Of a stretch of DNA of 24,369 bases, positions 1 to 7,800 are shown one piece after another; the first letter of the stretch is position 1, and each line of letters starts with the position of its first letter. The stretch comes from an uncultured Mailhella sp. GTDB taxonomy: Bacteria; Desulfobacterota; Desulfovibrionia; Desulfovibrionales; Desulfovibrionaceae. The position numbers and the translations under genes were made by a program. The notes under the pieces were generated by a model, which was not told the DNA's origin, did not search any database, and saw only the letters and a program-made list of their open reading frames with translations. The stretch is taken from positions 1-24,369 of the forward strand of contig CAJTSU010000038.1 of NCBI GenBank assembly GCA_910579055.1. The letters are read 5' to 3'.

Positions 1-159
1 GTATGCGGGCGGGAGTTCGTCATTCCCGACGATGTGAAGCGTCTGGCTCTGCCCTTGCTGCGGCATCGCATCGTCATGACTCCGGCGGCGGATATCGAGG
101 GGCTGGGCGAAGAGGATGCACTGCGCGAAATCGTCGATCAGACGGCGGCTCCGCGATGA
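1..159 (+). CDS. MoxR-type AAA+ ATPase, C-terminal fragment (5' end outside window)
   Basis: Frame 1 is open from the first base and ends at TGA 157-159. The 52 visible residues contain REFVIPDDVKRLALPLLRHR and then ALREIVDQTAAPR. This matches the C-terminal lid of MoxR ATPases, which has a 'peDV...vlrHRi' pattern and ends near a conserved proline. MoxR proteins are cytoplasmic AAA+ chaperone-like ATPases that usually work with DUF58 or VWA-domain partners. The next gene is a DUF58 gene that starts inside this stop codon (ATGA overlap), which strongly supports the call. The Walker motifs lie outside the window and cannot be checked. The fragment is cut by the window edge and shows no sign of being a pseudogene. 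Confidence 0.8.
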   Translation, partial: VCGREFVIPDDVKRLALPLLRHRIVMTPAADIEGLGEEDALREIVDQTAAPR

Positions 160-1541
160 GCCTTCATGAACGCGGCGCGCCGTCCGGCCCGGTGAGCGGC
201 GTCCCCGCCCCGATACGCCGGGCTGTTCTGCCCACGCCGCGTTTTGTGCTGCTGTTCGCGATGTCCGTGCCGATTGCGCTGCTGATCGTCAGTCTGCGTC
301 CCGAGGCGTGGCGTTTCACATTGCTGTATCCGGTGGCCGCGCTGGCGCTGTTGGTTGCCGATCTGACCATGACGCTGCCGCAGAGTCGCCTGCGCGTCAG
401 TGTGCGCGTTCCGGCCCGGCTGACGCCGGGAAAACAACGGGAACGCGCAGAGGGCATGACGCTTGCCCTTGAAGCCGAAGGCCGGCCCCGCCCGGTGGAC
501 GTGGAAGTTCTTCCGGAACTGACCGGGCACGCGCTTCCTCCCTGTCCCGCGCGGGTGAAACTGCGCGGGGCGCTGACGCTCTCCCTTCCCCTTGAGCCGA
601 CACGCCGGGGGCGGCTGACGCTGGACGCCCTGTGGCTGCGCTGGCGCGGCCCCTGGGGGCTGGCGGAGCTGCGGCGGCGTCAGCCGGTGGGAGAAAGCAT
701 TGACGTTGTGCCCGATGTGCGCGGCATCCATCAGGAAGCTCTGCGTTTTTTCGCTTATGACGCGGTATTCGGCTCCGGAAGCCGGCGGGCGCGCGGTGAG
801 GGCACGGAATTTGAAGCTCTGCGCGAGTATGCGCAGGGCATGGATACCCGCTTCATTGACTGGAAACATTCCGCCCGGCACCGCAGGCTGTTGAGCCGGG
901 AGTTCCGGCAGGAGCGCAACCACCGGATCATGCTCGGCTTTGACACGGGCCGGCTGATGCTGGAATCGGTGGACGGCCTGCCCAGGCTGGATCATGCGAT
1001 CCGGGCCGGGTTGTTGCTGGCATGGATTTCGCTCCGTGCCGGAGATTTGACCGGAGCCTGCGGCTTTGACGCCGTGTTCCGCCATTTCCTCGCCCCGGAG
1101 CGCGGCCCGGCCCAGTTCGCGCGCTTTCAGCGTTTTTCCGCCGGGCTTGACTACCGCGAGGAAGAAACGAACTTCACCCTGGGCCTGGCGGAACTGAACA
1201 GCCGTCTGCAACGCCGCTCCCTTGTCGTGCTGTTCACCGATTTTGTCGATGCCGTCTGCGCCGAACTCATGCTGGAAAGCCTGCAATGGCTGACCCGCCG
1301 GCATGTGGTGATATTCGCCGTTTTGCGCGATCCCGGGCCGGAACGCCTGCGGAATGCCGCGCCTGTGGACCTTGATTCCGCCGCGCGGGCCGTGGCGGCT
1401 GACGATCTGCTGCGCGAACGCGCCGTCGTGCTGGAACGTATCGCCCGTCTGGGCGTGCACTGTCTGGATGTCCCGGCCGGTGAGCTTTCTCCGGCGCTGC
1501 TCAACCGGTATCTGGCCATCAAACAGCGAGGTCTGCTGTGA
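156..1541 (+). CDS. DUF58 domain protein (MoxR-associated, VWA-like)
   Basis: 461 aa. The start is ATG 156, which overlaps the moxR stop as ATGA; the frame is open further upstream but that part is the moxR tail in another frame. Two membrane segments lie near residues 30-46 and 53-71. The DUF58 signature falls at about 217-265: a GTEFEALREYAQGMD block, the FIDWKHSARH motif, then RQERNH and a strand ending in D263. It is followed by a VWA-like alpha/beta region that contains VVLFTDFVDA. DUF58 proteins are membrane-anchored partners of MoxR ATPases and are linked to envelope or complex assembly; their exact role is mostly unknown. The gene is translationally coupled on both sides (ATGA upstream, GTGA downstream). 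The family call is firm; the physiological role is not. Confidence 0.88.
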   Translation: MSLHERGAPSGPVSGVPAPIRRAVLPTPRFVLLFAMSVPIALLIVSLRPEAWRFTLLYPVAALALLVADLTMTLPQSRLRVSVRVPARLTPGKQRERAEGMTLALEAEGRPRPVDVEVLPELTGHALPPCPARVKLRGALTLSLPLEPTRRGRLTLDALWLRWRGPWGLAELRRRQPVGESIDVVPDVRGIHQEALRFFAYDAVFGSGSRRARGEGTEFEALREYAQGMDTRFIDWKHSARHRRLLSREFRQERNHRIMLGFDTGRLMLESVDGLPRLDHAIRAGLLLAWISLRAGDLTGACGFDAVFRHFLAPERGPAQFARFQRFSAGLDYREEETNFTLGLAELNSRLQRRSLVVLFTDFVDAVCAELMLESLQWLTRRHVVIFAVLRDPGPERLRNAAPVDLDSAARAVAADDLLRERAVVLERIARLGVHCLDVPAGELSPALLNRYLAIKQRGLL

Positions 1542-2686
1542 AGGATGTCATTTCGGATATCGCCCGGAATGTCGGGGCAGATGCCGCGGCATCCGTCGCT
1601 CCGGCCATCCCGGAGGAAGAACGGACATTCCTCCGGCCGGGGGCTTCTCCGGGCGGCGGGGGGAAAGGGGACGCGGCTCTGGTTCTGCGCAGCGCGGAGT
1701 TCCGCAGGGGGCGGGAGCATGTGTGGCGCGCGCTGGACGAGATGATCGACAGGGTGGAGAAGCGGGGAGTGGAAACGCTCTCCGCGGAAGAAGTCCGGCG
1801 GCTTCCGCTGCTGTATCGCGCGACCATGTCCTCCCTCTCCGTGGCGCGGCATATCGCGCTTGATCGCAATCTGCTGCTGTATCTGGAAAATCTCGCCCTG
1901 CGGGCTTATCTGGTGGTGTACGGCCCCCGAAGCGGGGTGCTTGTCTGCCTGAAGGATTTTCTCCGCGGGGGATTTCCCCGCGCGGTGCGATCCATGCTGC
2001 CGCATCTGGCCGTGGCCCTTGCCGCTCTGCTCTGCGGGGCGCTGGCCGGTTATCTGCTGGTGCGGGCCGACCCGGACACGTTCGGCCTGCTGGTGCCCGG
2101 CGACCTGGCGGGCGGACGCGGCCCCGGCAGTACAAGGGAAGAACTGCTCCATGAGGAGCTGTTCGCTCCCTGGCCCGGCTTTGTCCACGCCTTTGTGGTC
2201 TTTGCGGATTCTCTGTTCCGCCATAACGCCATGGTGGGCCTGCTCTGCTTCGGGCTGGGGTTCGCGCTGGGCGTGCCCACGCTGATCCTGCTGCTGTGCA
2301 ACGGGCTGATGCTCGGCGCGTTTCTGGCCCTGCATGTGGAACGCGGGCTGGGCGTCGAGTTCATGGCCTGGCTTTCCATTCACGGCGTGACGGAAATTCT
2401 GGCTGTGCTGCTCTGCGCCGCCGCCGGGCTGGTCGTGGCGGAGAAGATCGTCTTTCCCGGCCGTCTTTCCCGTCTGGAAAATCTGGCCCGGCACGGGCGC
2501 GCGGCGGCATCGGCCGCGGCCGGAGCGGTATTGCTGTTTTTTGCCGCGGGCATACTGGAAGGCGGCTTCCGGCAGCTGATTGCCTCCACGCCCGGACGTT
2601 TCGGCGTGGCGTTGCTCACGGGCGCGTGGTGGCTGTTTTATTTCAGCCGTTGCGGCAGGGGAGGAGACGATGGCAAACTACGCTGA
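1538..2686 (+). CDS. SpoIIM/DUF95-family integral membrane protein
   Basis: 382 aa. It starts at GTG 1538, overlapping the DUF58 stop as GTGA. Residues 1-150 are soluble and the rest is strongly hydrophobic, with segments near 155-175, 230-265, 280-303 and 325-342. The family motifs are visible: NGLMLGAF at 255-262 and the HGVTE block at 282-286, followed by a small-residue helix. In sporulating Firmicutes SpoIIM belongs to the peptidoglycan-remodelling DMP complex. In Gram-negative bacteria, homologues next to MoxR-DUF58-RDD genes have no settled function. Nothing else here suggests sporulation, so a sporulation role should not be inferred. It sits in the middle of the operon, and its last 17 bases overlap the next gene. 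Confidence 0.8.
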   Translation: MKDVISDIARNVGADAAASVAPAIPEEERTFLRPGASPGGGGKGDAALVLRSAEFRRGREHVWRALDEMIDRVEKRGVETLSAEEVRRLPLLYRATMSSLSVARHIALDRNLLLYLENLALRAYLVVYGPRSGVLVCLKDFLRGGFPRAVRSMLPHLAVALAALLCGALAGYLLVRADPDTFGLLVPGDLAGGRGPGSTREELLHEELFAPWPGFVHAFVVFADSLFRHNAMVGLLCFGLGFALGVPTLILLLCNGLMLGAFLALHVERGLGVEFMAWLSIHGVTEILAVLLCAAAGLVVAEKIVFPGRLSRLENLARHGRAAASAAAGAVLLFFAAGILEGGFRQLIASTPGRFGVALLTGAWWLFYFSRCGRGGDDGKLR

Positions 2687-3590
2687 GCGCGTGGATCGGA
2701 CGTTCGGCGACTTCCGCCGCGCCCGCCGCGCGCTCTCCACCCCCGAGGGCGTCCCGCTGGAGATACAGATTCCCGGTCATGGCGAAAGGATGTCCGCGTT
2801 TCTGCTGGATGTTCTGTTCATGGGCGCGGGAGTGTTCTGCCTTTACCTTGTGCTTGTTTTTCTGTTCTTTTCCGGAAGCCCCTGGCTGATCGGCAGAACC
2901 GTCATTCTTTTTCTCGCCTTTGTGGTGCGCAATCTGTACTTTCTGCATTTCGAGCTGGCCTGGCAGGGCCGGACGCCGGGCAAGAAAATATGCGGTCTGC
3001 GGGTCATCAGCCGGAGGGGAGGCGAACTTTCTCCCGGGGCTGTCATCGCCCGCAATCTGACGCGCGAGGTGGAGTTCTTTCTGCCGCTTTCCCTTGTCTT
3101 CGGGTTGGGTATGGGAAATCTGTGGGGAAACCTGGCCCTGCTCGGGTGGGTGCTGTGCATTTCCGCCGTGCCGCTGTTCAACCGCGATCATCTGCGCGCA
3201 GGGGATCTGCTGGGCGGAACCAGAGTCATCGCCATGCCCCGGCGCACACTGTCCGGCGATCTGGCCGAACGGGAAAACGGGCCCGGAACGCGGGAATTTG
3301 TTTTTACCCATGAACAGCTCGGCATTTACGGCGCGTTTGAGCTTCAGGTGCTGGAAGAGGTGTTGCGGCGTTCGCAGGGGCCGGGAAATGATGCCTTGCT
3401 GGCTGAAGTGTGTCTCAAGATCCGCCACAAGATCGGCTGGAAGGAAACGCTCCCGCCGGGGAGCGAACGGCGTTTTCTTACGGACTTCTACGCCGCCGAG
3501 CGGGCGGAGCTGGAGAGGGGACAGCTCATGGGGCATTTACGGGAAGACAAAAACACAACGGAGAAGCCGGCCTTGCGTACCGTCCGATAA
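2670..3590 (+). CDS. RDD-family membrane protein
   Basis: 306 aa. I chose ATG 2670 because a GGGGAGGAG ribosome-binding site lies directly upstream and the protein then begins MANYAERVD; an earlier in-frame ATG at 2580 would add 30 residues overlapping the SpoIIM-like gene. The RDD hallmarks are R40 and D47 in the first helix and D179 in LRAGDLLGGTRV, with the conserved WQGRTPGKKICGLRV block at about 99-112. Hydrophobic segments lie near 43-68, 73-95 and 137-170. The last 100 residues are soluble and charged, an extension of unknown role. RDD proteins are small membrane proteins, some of them implicated in ion exchange. The operon context places this one with MoxR-DUF58-SpoIIM. Its final codons form the left arm of the downstream terminator hairpin. 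Confidence 0.82.
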   Translation: MANYAERVDRTFGDFRRARRALSTPEGVPLEIQIPGHGERMSAFLLDVLFMGAGVFCLYLVLVFLFFSGSPWLIGRTVILFLAFVVRNLYFLHFELAWQGRTPGKKICGLRVISRRGGELSPGAVIARNLTREVEFFLPLSLVFGLGMGNLWGNLALLGWVLCISAVPLFNRDHLRAGDLLGGTRVIAMPRRTLSGDLAERENGPGTREFVFTHEQLGIYGAFELQVLEEVLRRSQGPGNDALLAEVCLKIRHKIGWKETLPPGSERRFLTDFYAAERAELERGQLMGHLREDKNTTEKPALRTVR

Positions 3591-3617
3591 CGGTTGCCTC
3601 TGCAAGGCCGGCTTCTC
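3561..3617 (+). terminator. Long hairpin at end of moxR operon
   Basis: A perfect 16-bp inverted repeat, GAGAAGCCGGCCTTGC at 3561-3576 and its complement at 3602-3617. The loop holds a smaller ACCGT/ACGGT stem. The left arm is within the last codons of the RDD gene and the stop codon is in the loop. There is no clear T-run, so Rho-independent termination is not certain; the hairpin may instead protect the mRNA end between the convergent genes. Confidence 0.6.
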
Positions 3618-3621
3618 CGTA

Positions 3622-3640
3622 CCCCCGGCAAAGCCGGGGG
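3622..3640. terminator. CCCCCGGC/GCCGGGGG hairpin between convergent genes
   Basis: A perfect 8-bp GC stem with an AAA loop, right after the longer hairpin and about 30 bases before the end of the minus-strand membrane protein gene. Its position suggests a bidirectional transcription barrier. There is no obvious T-tract on the plus side. Confidence 0.45.
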
Positions 3641-3668
3641 GTGTCGTCAATATGAATGCTGCAGGGTA

Positions 3669-4436
3669 CTAATCAAATACTTCGGCCAGGCTTTCCCTGG
3701 AGATGCCTTCCTTCATGTTGCGCAGATCAGCATATATAACGGTGGTGAGCAGGGAAAACAGCGTGCTCGGAACCAGGGTGAAGAGAAGAGACAGCAGAGC
3801 GACAAAGAAGAACGTTATGAGAGGAGAAGAGACGGATACCGAAAACAGGGCCATGCCTATGATGCCTGCGAGGAAACTGAGGGCAAACATCGCCAGCCCG
3901 ATCAGGGCAACAGCGCCGAAGATCGTCATGCGATATCCCTTGGTCAGCGCCATACTGCGGCGGATACAGTCCAGAGGGCCGAGTTTTTCCACCATGCAGA
4001 CGGGGATAGCGGCAACCGCGGCACAGGCGAAAATGACGCCGGGCACAATCAGCAGAATCATACCGATACCGATGCCGAGTCCAAGCACCAATGCGGCCAG
4101 AAACAGCGGCGCAATGCGGCTTGCGGCGTAGGCCAGCCCTTCTTTCATACCCACGCGGACGCCGCGCAGATGCTGAAACGCCACATAGACAATGGCGCCC
4201 GCGGCCATGAGATTGAGTACCATGCTCACGATGCTTCCCAGCAGGGACCCCATGTTGGGGTTGCCGATGTTCAGACTGAGGAGGTTCAGTCCGATATTGA
4301 TGACCATGGCGAGCAGGCTGACGACAAAGGTCAGCCCCAGATAGGCCGCCGGGTTCTGCATCATGGTGTTCCAGGTGCGTCCGAGGATGGAACCGACAGA
4401 GAATGGTGCGGTCGAAGCGCCGGAAATGTTGTCCAT
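3669..4436 (-). CDS. Multi-pass membrane protein (glycerophosphodiester phosphodiesterase membrane-domain-like)
   Basis: 255 aa. I chose the ATG at 4436 because AAAGGAGAAAAAT precedes it; the frame is open 32 codons further, but that part looks like leader sequence. About six hydrophobic segments fill the protein, separated by short polar loops. The block LLIVPGVIFACAAVAAIPVCMVEKLG followed by IRRSMALTKGYR is typical of the GPDPase_memb/YciC-like membrane family: a proline-glycine helix, then a basic 'S..LtkG.r' loop. No phosphodiesterase catalytic domain is present, so this is the membrane module alone and its function is unknown. It stands alone, convergent with the RDD gene and divergent from the lipoprotein operon. 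It has its own promoter and palindrome candidates upstream. Confidence 0.7.
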   Translation of the reverse strand: MDNISGASTAPFSVGSILGRTWNTMMQNPAAYLGLTFVVSLLAMVINIGLNLLSLNIGNPNMGSLLGSIVSMVLNLMAAGAIVYVAFQHLRGVRVGMKEGLAYAASRIAPLFLAALVLGLGIGIGMILLIVPGVIFACAAVAAIPVCMVEKLGPLDCIRRSMALTKGYRMTIFGAVALIGLAMFALSFLAGIIGMALFSVSVSSPLITFFFVALLSLLFTLVPSTLFSLLTTVIYADLRNMKEGISRESLAEVFD

Positions 4437-4475
4437 ATTTTTCTCCTTTGAGGTATTAATGTACGAAAAACAACG

Positions 4476-4487
4476 GCTGATATCAGC
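4476..4487. promoter_or_regulatory. Perfect 12-bp palindrome GCTGATATCAGC (operator candidate)
   Basis: A perfect palindrome 40 bases upstream of the minus-strand membrane protein start. It overlaps the transcription start predicted from the promoter candidate at 4489-4519, which is where a repressor would sit. No regulator is identified. Confidence 0.4.
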
Positions 4488-4488
4488 A

Positions 4489-4519
4489 TTTAGAGTGAAG
4501 GGATAATCAATCATGTCAA
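4489..4519 (-). promoter_or_regulatory. Candidate sigma-70 promoter for minus-strand membrane protein
   Basis: Read on the minus strand, a perfect TTGACA (4519-4514) is followed by TCTAAA (4494-4489) with a 19-base gap; ACTCTA at 17 bases is the alternative. The -35 is excellent, the -10 is weak and the spacing long. The surrounding DNA is much richer in A and T than the genes. Confidence 0.4.
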
Positions 4520-4784
4520 CAAGTTTGGCCAAAAATGCTGAAAATGTATGGGGCTAGTCAAAAAGAATACATAATAACAATATATTATGTGGCGTATCGC
4601 GGATGGGCTGCGCGGAGGCATTGCCTGTCGGCGGCAAAGAAGGTATTTTTGGAAATCGCTTGGTCATAGGTAGGTTGATGAGGGAAAGAGGCAGTCCCGA
4701 TTTCCGGGCAATCATCATTTCTCTCGTGTTGCTGTCTGCTCGTTGATGGTTCTGGACTCCCTCCTTTATTTTTCGGAGGCTTTC

Positions 4785-5393
4785 ATGCTGAAACCCCGTG
4801 CTTCGTTCCTCCGTGGTTCGGCGTTTTTTTCGCTTTTCTGCGCCATGTGCGTTCTGGCATTCATGTTATCCGGCTGTGCGGACAATACCATCCGTTTGCT
4901 GTATCGGCCCGCGCCGGCGGGGACGGTCAGCAGCCCCTACGCGCCCACGCTCGCCGTGCTGCGCTTTGAAGATAAACGCCCCGAAGTGTGGATCGGCCGG
5001 CGCATGGGAGAAAACGGCGGCTATTTTCAAGCCGGATCGTCCGTACCGGAATGGGTCAGCCGTTCTCTGGCTGACGAGCTTCTCCTTTACGGGGTAAAGG
5101 CGTTCTACGCGGAAGACGCGCAGAGGGCGGCGGCCCTCAAGCCGGAATATACGCTTTCCGGCGAGCTGATTCAGGTCTGGATGACGGAGATCAATCCCAC
5201 CAGGTATCAGGTGGAAGTGCGCTTTCGTGTTTCCATGCGGCTGGCGGATCGCACCTGGAGCGAAACCTTTTTCTCCACGCAGGAGCGTACCGGCATGCCC
5301 GGATCGCGCATGGTGGAAGAGCTGCTTAATGATGCGCTGCGCAGTGCCGTCAATGCCTCCGCTGTCAAAATTAAGGGAGTGATCACACAATGA
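4785..5393 (+). CDS. Envelope lipoprotein, unknown function
   Basis: 202 aa. I chose ATG 4785 because CGGAGG stands just upstream and the protein then begins with a clean lipoprotein signal: basic start (MLKPR), a hydrophobic core, and the lipobox LSGC with the lipidated cysteine at residue 31. An earlier start at 4743 would put an unlikely extension in front. The mature part has LAVLRFEDKRPE near the N-terminus, ...ADELLLYGVKAFYAED..., YTLSGELIQVWM and a C-terminal helix. This pattern resembles YajG or ABC-auxiliary (PqiC-like) outer-membrane lipoproteins, but the match is by general pattern only. It is coupled by an ATGA overlap to the next gene, which encodes a secreted protein, so the two probably act together in the periplasm. 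Confidence 0.72.
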   Translation: MLKPRASFLRGSAFFSLFCAMCVLAFMLSGCADNTIRLLYRPAPAGTVSSPYAPTLAVLRFEDKRPEVWIGRRMGENGGYFQAGSSVPEWVSRSLADELLLYGVKAFYAEDAQRAAALKPEYTLSGELIQVWMTEINPTRYQVEVRFRVSMRLADRTWSETFFSTQERTGMPGSRMVEELLNDALRSAVNASAVKIKGVITQ

Positions 5394-6517
5394 GGCGTTC
5401 CGGGGGCGCGGCGACATGGCTCGTCTTTCTGCTCCCGTTGAGCTTCATCTTCGCTGTGTGCGCCGGAAGTGCGCGGGCGGACGAAGCCGACGCCTCTTTG
5501 CTCCGGACGAAAGCCTGGCTTGCTGAACTGGATGAATTTGCCGCCGCGTTGAGCGCCATGCCGGAACTGCGTCTGTCCGGCATGGATAACGATCGTCTGC
5601 GAGCGCTGGCCGCATTGCTGCATCTTCCTCCGGAACCGGAAGAAGGAGCCGGAGAATCGGAAAACGCTCCCGTATCTTCCGGCGCGCCATCTGCATATTT
5701 GGATATCAAGCCTCGCCTGTTCCGGCTGATGCGGCGTGATGACGCTGTGGATCGCGTGGAAAGCGCCGTGTACGGGCTTGATCGCCTGCTCCGGGCGGTG
5801 TGGCAAGATGAAGCGGGAGAAAGCGATCCGGAAAGTCTCCCGGAGGATTCGGCGCCGGATGATTCGTCAGGGGAAGGGCTGGCTGCTTTGTCTGACTACC
5901 TGCATTGCGTGTTTTTGCTGGCGTATGTTGAAACAGGGGAACTGGAGCGGGAGGAAGGCATTGCCGGCCCGGACAGCTCCTCGTTATCCGTTTCCGAACC
6001 CCCGGCGGGAAACGAGGGCCGGGCTTCGCGGCAGGATGCCCTGCTCCTGGCTCTGGACGCCGCGCTGTCCCATGAGTTGCCGTCCGATTCCGTGCGGCCC
6101 CTGCAGGTGATCAAGGCCGGGCTGCTTCTGGAACAGGCCCGACCTCAGGCCGCATTGCAGGCTCTGGCCGGGCTGGATGCCGGACACGATGCCACGCCGC
6201 GGGGAAAACGCCTGCGCGTGCGGGGCCTGTATCTGCGCTCCCTGGCCCTGATGCGGAGCGGAAATGTTGTGCTGGCCAAAAGAGATTTGGACAAGGCGCT
6301 GGAGCTTGCACCTGATGCGGCGGAACTGCGCCTCGCGCGCGGGACCTTGCTGCGGATGCGGGGGGAAACAAAAGCCATGTGCGGGGATTTTTACGCCGCC
6401 TGCGCGGCGGGATTGTGCGAAGGCCTGAAGGTTGCGCGTGAACAGGGATATTGCGGAGCCGGGGGCGGGAACGAGCAGCCGGCCACCCCCTTTGCTCCCC
6501 CGGAGCTGACCCGATGA
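5390..6517 (+). CDS. Secreted TPR-like protein, unknown function
   Basis: 375 aa, starting at ATG 5390 within the stop codon of the lipoprotein gene. An N-terminal signal peptide is clear: MRR, a hydrophobic core to about residue 26, then AGSARADEA with a likely signal peptidase I site after ARA. The mature protein is rich in Ala, Leu and Glu and predominantly helical. Residues 240-345 contain TPR-like helix pairs, for example ALQALAGLDAGHDATPRGKR and VLAKRDLDKALELAPDAAEL; the last fits the A-D-L-D-K-A-L-E-L-xP TPR consensus well. A low-complexity acidic stretch lies at about 84-100. The family is not recognised beyond TPR. Its position between a lipoprotein and a small protein suggests a periplasmic scaffold. 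Confidence 0.68.
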   Translation: MRRSGGAATWLVFLLPLSFIFAVCAGSARADEADASLLRTKAWLAELDEFAAALSAMPELRLSGMDNDRLRALAALLHLPPEPEEGAGESENAPVSSGAPSAYLDIKPRLFRLMRRDDAVDRVESAVYGLDRLLRAVWQDEAGESDPESLPEDSAPDDSSGEGLAALSDYLHCVFLLAYVETGELEREEGIAGPDSSSLSVSEPPAGNEGRASRQDALLLALDAALSHELPSDSVRPLQVIKAGLLLEQARPQAALQALAGLDAGHDATPRGKRLRVRGLYLRSLALMRSGNVVLAKRDLDKALELAPDAAELRLARGTLLRMRGETKAMCGDFYAACAAGLCEGLKVAREQGYCGAGGGNEQPATPFAPPELTR

Positions 6518-6849
6518 GCCGCGCTCCGTTAATTAAAGTCTACGCATCTCTGTATCCGGCTGATACGGCGGCGCTGGACGCCGTGAACGCGGTGCTGGAT
6601 TCATGGTATGTGGAAGGCGCTGCGGAGCTTGCGGGGGATTTGCTGCGGATCAGCCATGAGGGCGAATATTTCCCTGCCGAAGATGTTGTGAACGTATTGA
6701 CGCCGTTTTTGCGCCAGGAAAGCCGGGGCAGGCTGGATGAAATCGATCTTGAAGCATGGACGTTGCGCCGCTGGTTTTTTGACTATGGCCGTGTCATGTT
6801 GCGCAAAGCCTCGCTCGATCAGGCGCTGGAGTCTTGCGCACACAGGTAG
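6514..6849 (+). CDS. Small conserved-looking protein, unknown
   Basis: 111 aa. ATG 6514 overlaps the previous stop as ATGA, which decides the start; an upstream frame from 6451 is rejected because it lies inside the TPR gene. There is no signal peptide or membrane segment. It is acidic, helical and moderately hydrophobic (SWYVEGAAELAGDLLRISHE, LDEIDLEAWTLRRWFFDYGR). I do not recognise the family. It is the third gene of a tightly coupled trio, so it is likely translated in fixed ratio with the secreted proteins, although it would itself be cytoplasmic. menA follows after 33 bases with its own ribosome-binding site. Confidence 0.6.
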   Translation: MSRAPLIKVYASLYPADTAALDAVNAVLDSWYVEGAAELAGDLLRISHEGEYFPAEDVVNVLTPFLRQESRGRLDEIDLEAWTLRRWFFDYGRVMLRKASLDQALESCAHR

Positions 6850-6882
6850 ACGCAAGCCATTCCCCCGTCAAGGAGATATGAC

Positions 6883-7800
6883 ATGTTGACAAGATGGATA
6901 AAGGCCGCGCGGCTGCGGACATTGCCGCTGTCCACGTCTGGTGTGATTCTGGGGGGAGCGGCCGCGGCGGCTGAGGGCGCTTTTCGTCCGGCGGTGTTCC
7001 TGCTTTCGGTGCTGACGGCCCTGCTGCTTCAGGTTCTTTCCAACTTCGCCAACGATTACGGCGACTACACGCACGGCAGTGACGGCGCGGGCCGGGTGGG
7101 GCCAAGCAGGGCGGTGTCTTCGGGCGAGATTTCTCCGCGCGCCATGTTTCGGGCCGTGGTGATCTTTTCCTGCCTGAGCGGCCTGTCCGCCGCGCTGCTG
7201 TTCTGGACGAGCTTCGGCCTCGATCCTGTGCGCTGGGGCGCGTTCGCCGCGCTTGGCGGGGCCAGCATTGCCGCGGCCCTGTGCTATACCATGGGCAGGC
7301 GCCCTTACGGCTACAACGGCCTGGGGGATTTTTTCGTCTTTATCTTCTTCGGGCTGGTGGCGGTGTGCGGGGCTTACGCCCTGTATCCCGAAGCGCCGCT
7401 GGCCCGGATGCCCGGTCTGCCCGCCTGCGCCACGGGGCTGTTCGCCACGGCTGTGCTGAATGTGAACAATATCCGCGATATGGAAAACGATCGCGCCAGC
7501 GGCAAGGAAACGCTGGCCCTGCGTCTGGGCGCTCTGGGCGCGCGGCGTTATCATCTGGCGCTGATTGGCGTGGGGGTATTGTGCTGGGCGGCCTATCTCA
7601 CGGGCACCGGGCGTTCCATGCTGATGCCCGGTCTGCTGGCGGCGCTGCCGCTGGCCCTGAGCGCAAAGACCGTGTTTGCGAGTACGCGAACCGATGTGCT
7701 GGACGCGCAGCTGCGCAGAACGTCCATCAGCGCGGGGCTGTTCAATCTGATCATGTCCGTGCTGATTATGTGGCAGTCCGGCGCTTTTTGGGCGTGTTAG
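6883..7800 (+). CDS. menA: 1,4-dihydroxy-2-naphthoate polyprenyltransferase (MenA)
   Basis: 305 aa, start ATG 6883 preceded by AAGGAG. It is an inner-membrane UbiA-superfamily enzyme that attaches the polyprenyl tail to 1,4-dihydroxy-2-naphthoate and releases CO2, giving demethylmenaquinone. The first Asp-rich motif is NDYGDYTHGSD (57-67), followed by RVGPSRAVSSGEIS. RPYGYNGLGDFFVFIFFGL (about 140-158) is typical of MenA. The second Asp motif is NIRDMENDRASGK (196-208). About eight hydrophobic helices are visible, and the length is normal for the family. If the organism makes menaquinone by the futalosine route, a MqnP-like function is the alternative. The gene's end overlaps the convergent ClC gene by 35 bases. 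Confidence 0.88.
   Translation: MLTRWIKAARLRTLPLSTSGVILGGAAAAAEGAFRPAVFLLSVLTALLLQVLSNFANDYGDYTHGSDGAGRVGPSRAVSSGEISPRAMFRAVVIFSCLSGLSAALLFWTSFGLDPVRWGAFAALGGASIAAALCYTMGRRPYGYNGLGDFFVFIFFGLVAVCGAYALYPEAPLARMPGLPACATGLFATAVLNVNNIRDMENDRASGKETLALRLGALGARRYHLALIGVGVLCWAAYLTGTGRSMLMPGLLAALPLALSAKTVFASTRTDVLDAQLRRTSISAGLFNLIMSVLIMWQSGAFWAC

Larger units (their letters stand above)
4437..4784. other. Divergent intergenic region, AT-rich in the middle
   Basis: This 348-base gap lies between the minus-strand membrane protein and the lipoprotein operon. I see no gene in it. It contains the promoter and palindrome listed separately, a TTTGGCCAAA palindrome at 4524-4533, and an AT-rich inverted repeat ACATAATA (4569-4576)/TATTATGT (4583-4590). 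CCTCC at 4760-4764 could pair with the GGAGG ribosome-binding site at 4775-4779 of the lipoprotein gene. I could not settle on a plus-strand promoter for the lipoprotein operon. Confidence 0.5.

Noticed and set aside
138..1460. Long open frame on the minus strand across the DUF58 gene
   Set aside because: It is antisense to a gene with clear family motifs. Its translation is rich in Gln, His, Arg and Pro, typical of a high-GC shadow frame.
1151..2494. Long minus-strand frame across the DUF58 and SpoIIM-like genes
   Set aside because: Antisense shadow with low-complexity composition and no recognisable domain.
1538..2686. Evidence for sporulation from the SpoIIM-like gene
   Set aside because: Homologues are common in non-sporulating Gram-negative bacteria beside MoxR and RDD genes, and no other sporulation gene is present.
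3594..4451. Plus-strand frame opposite the lone membrane protein
   Set aside because: The translation is extremely rich in Gln, Gly, His and Asp. The minus-strand reading has well-formed membrane helices and a good ribosome-binding site.
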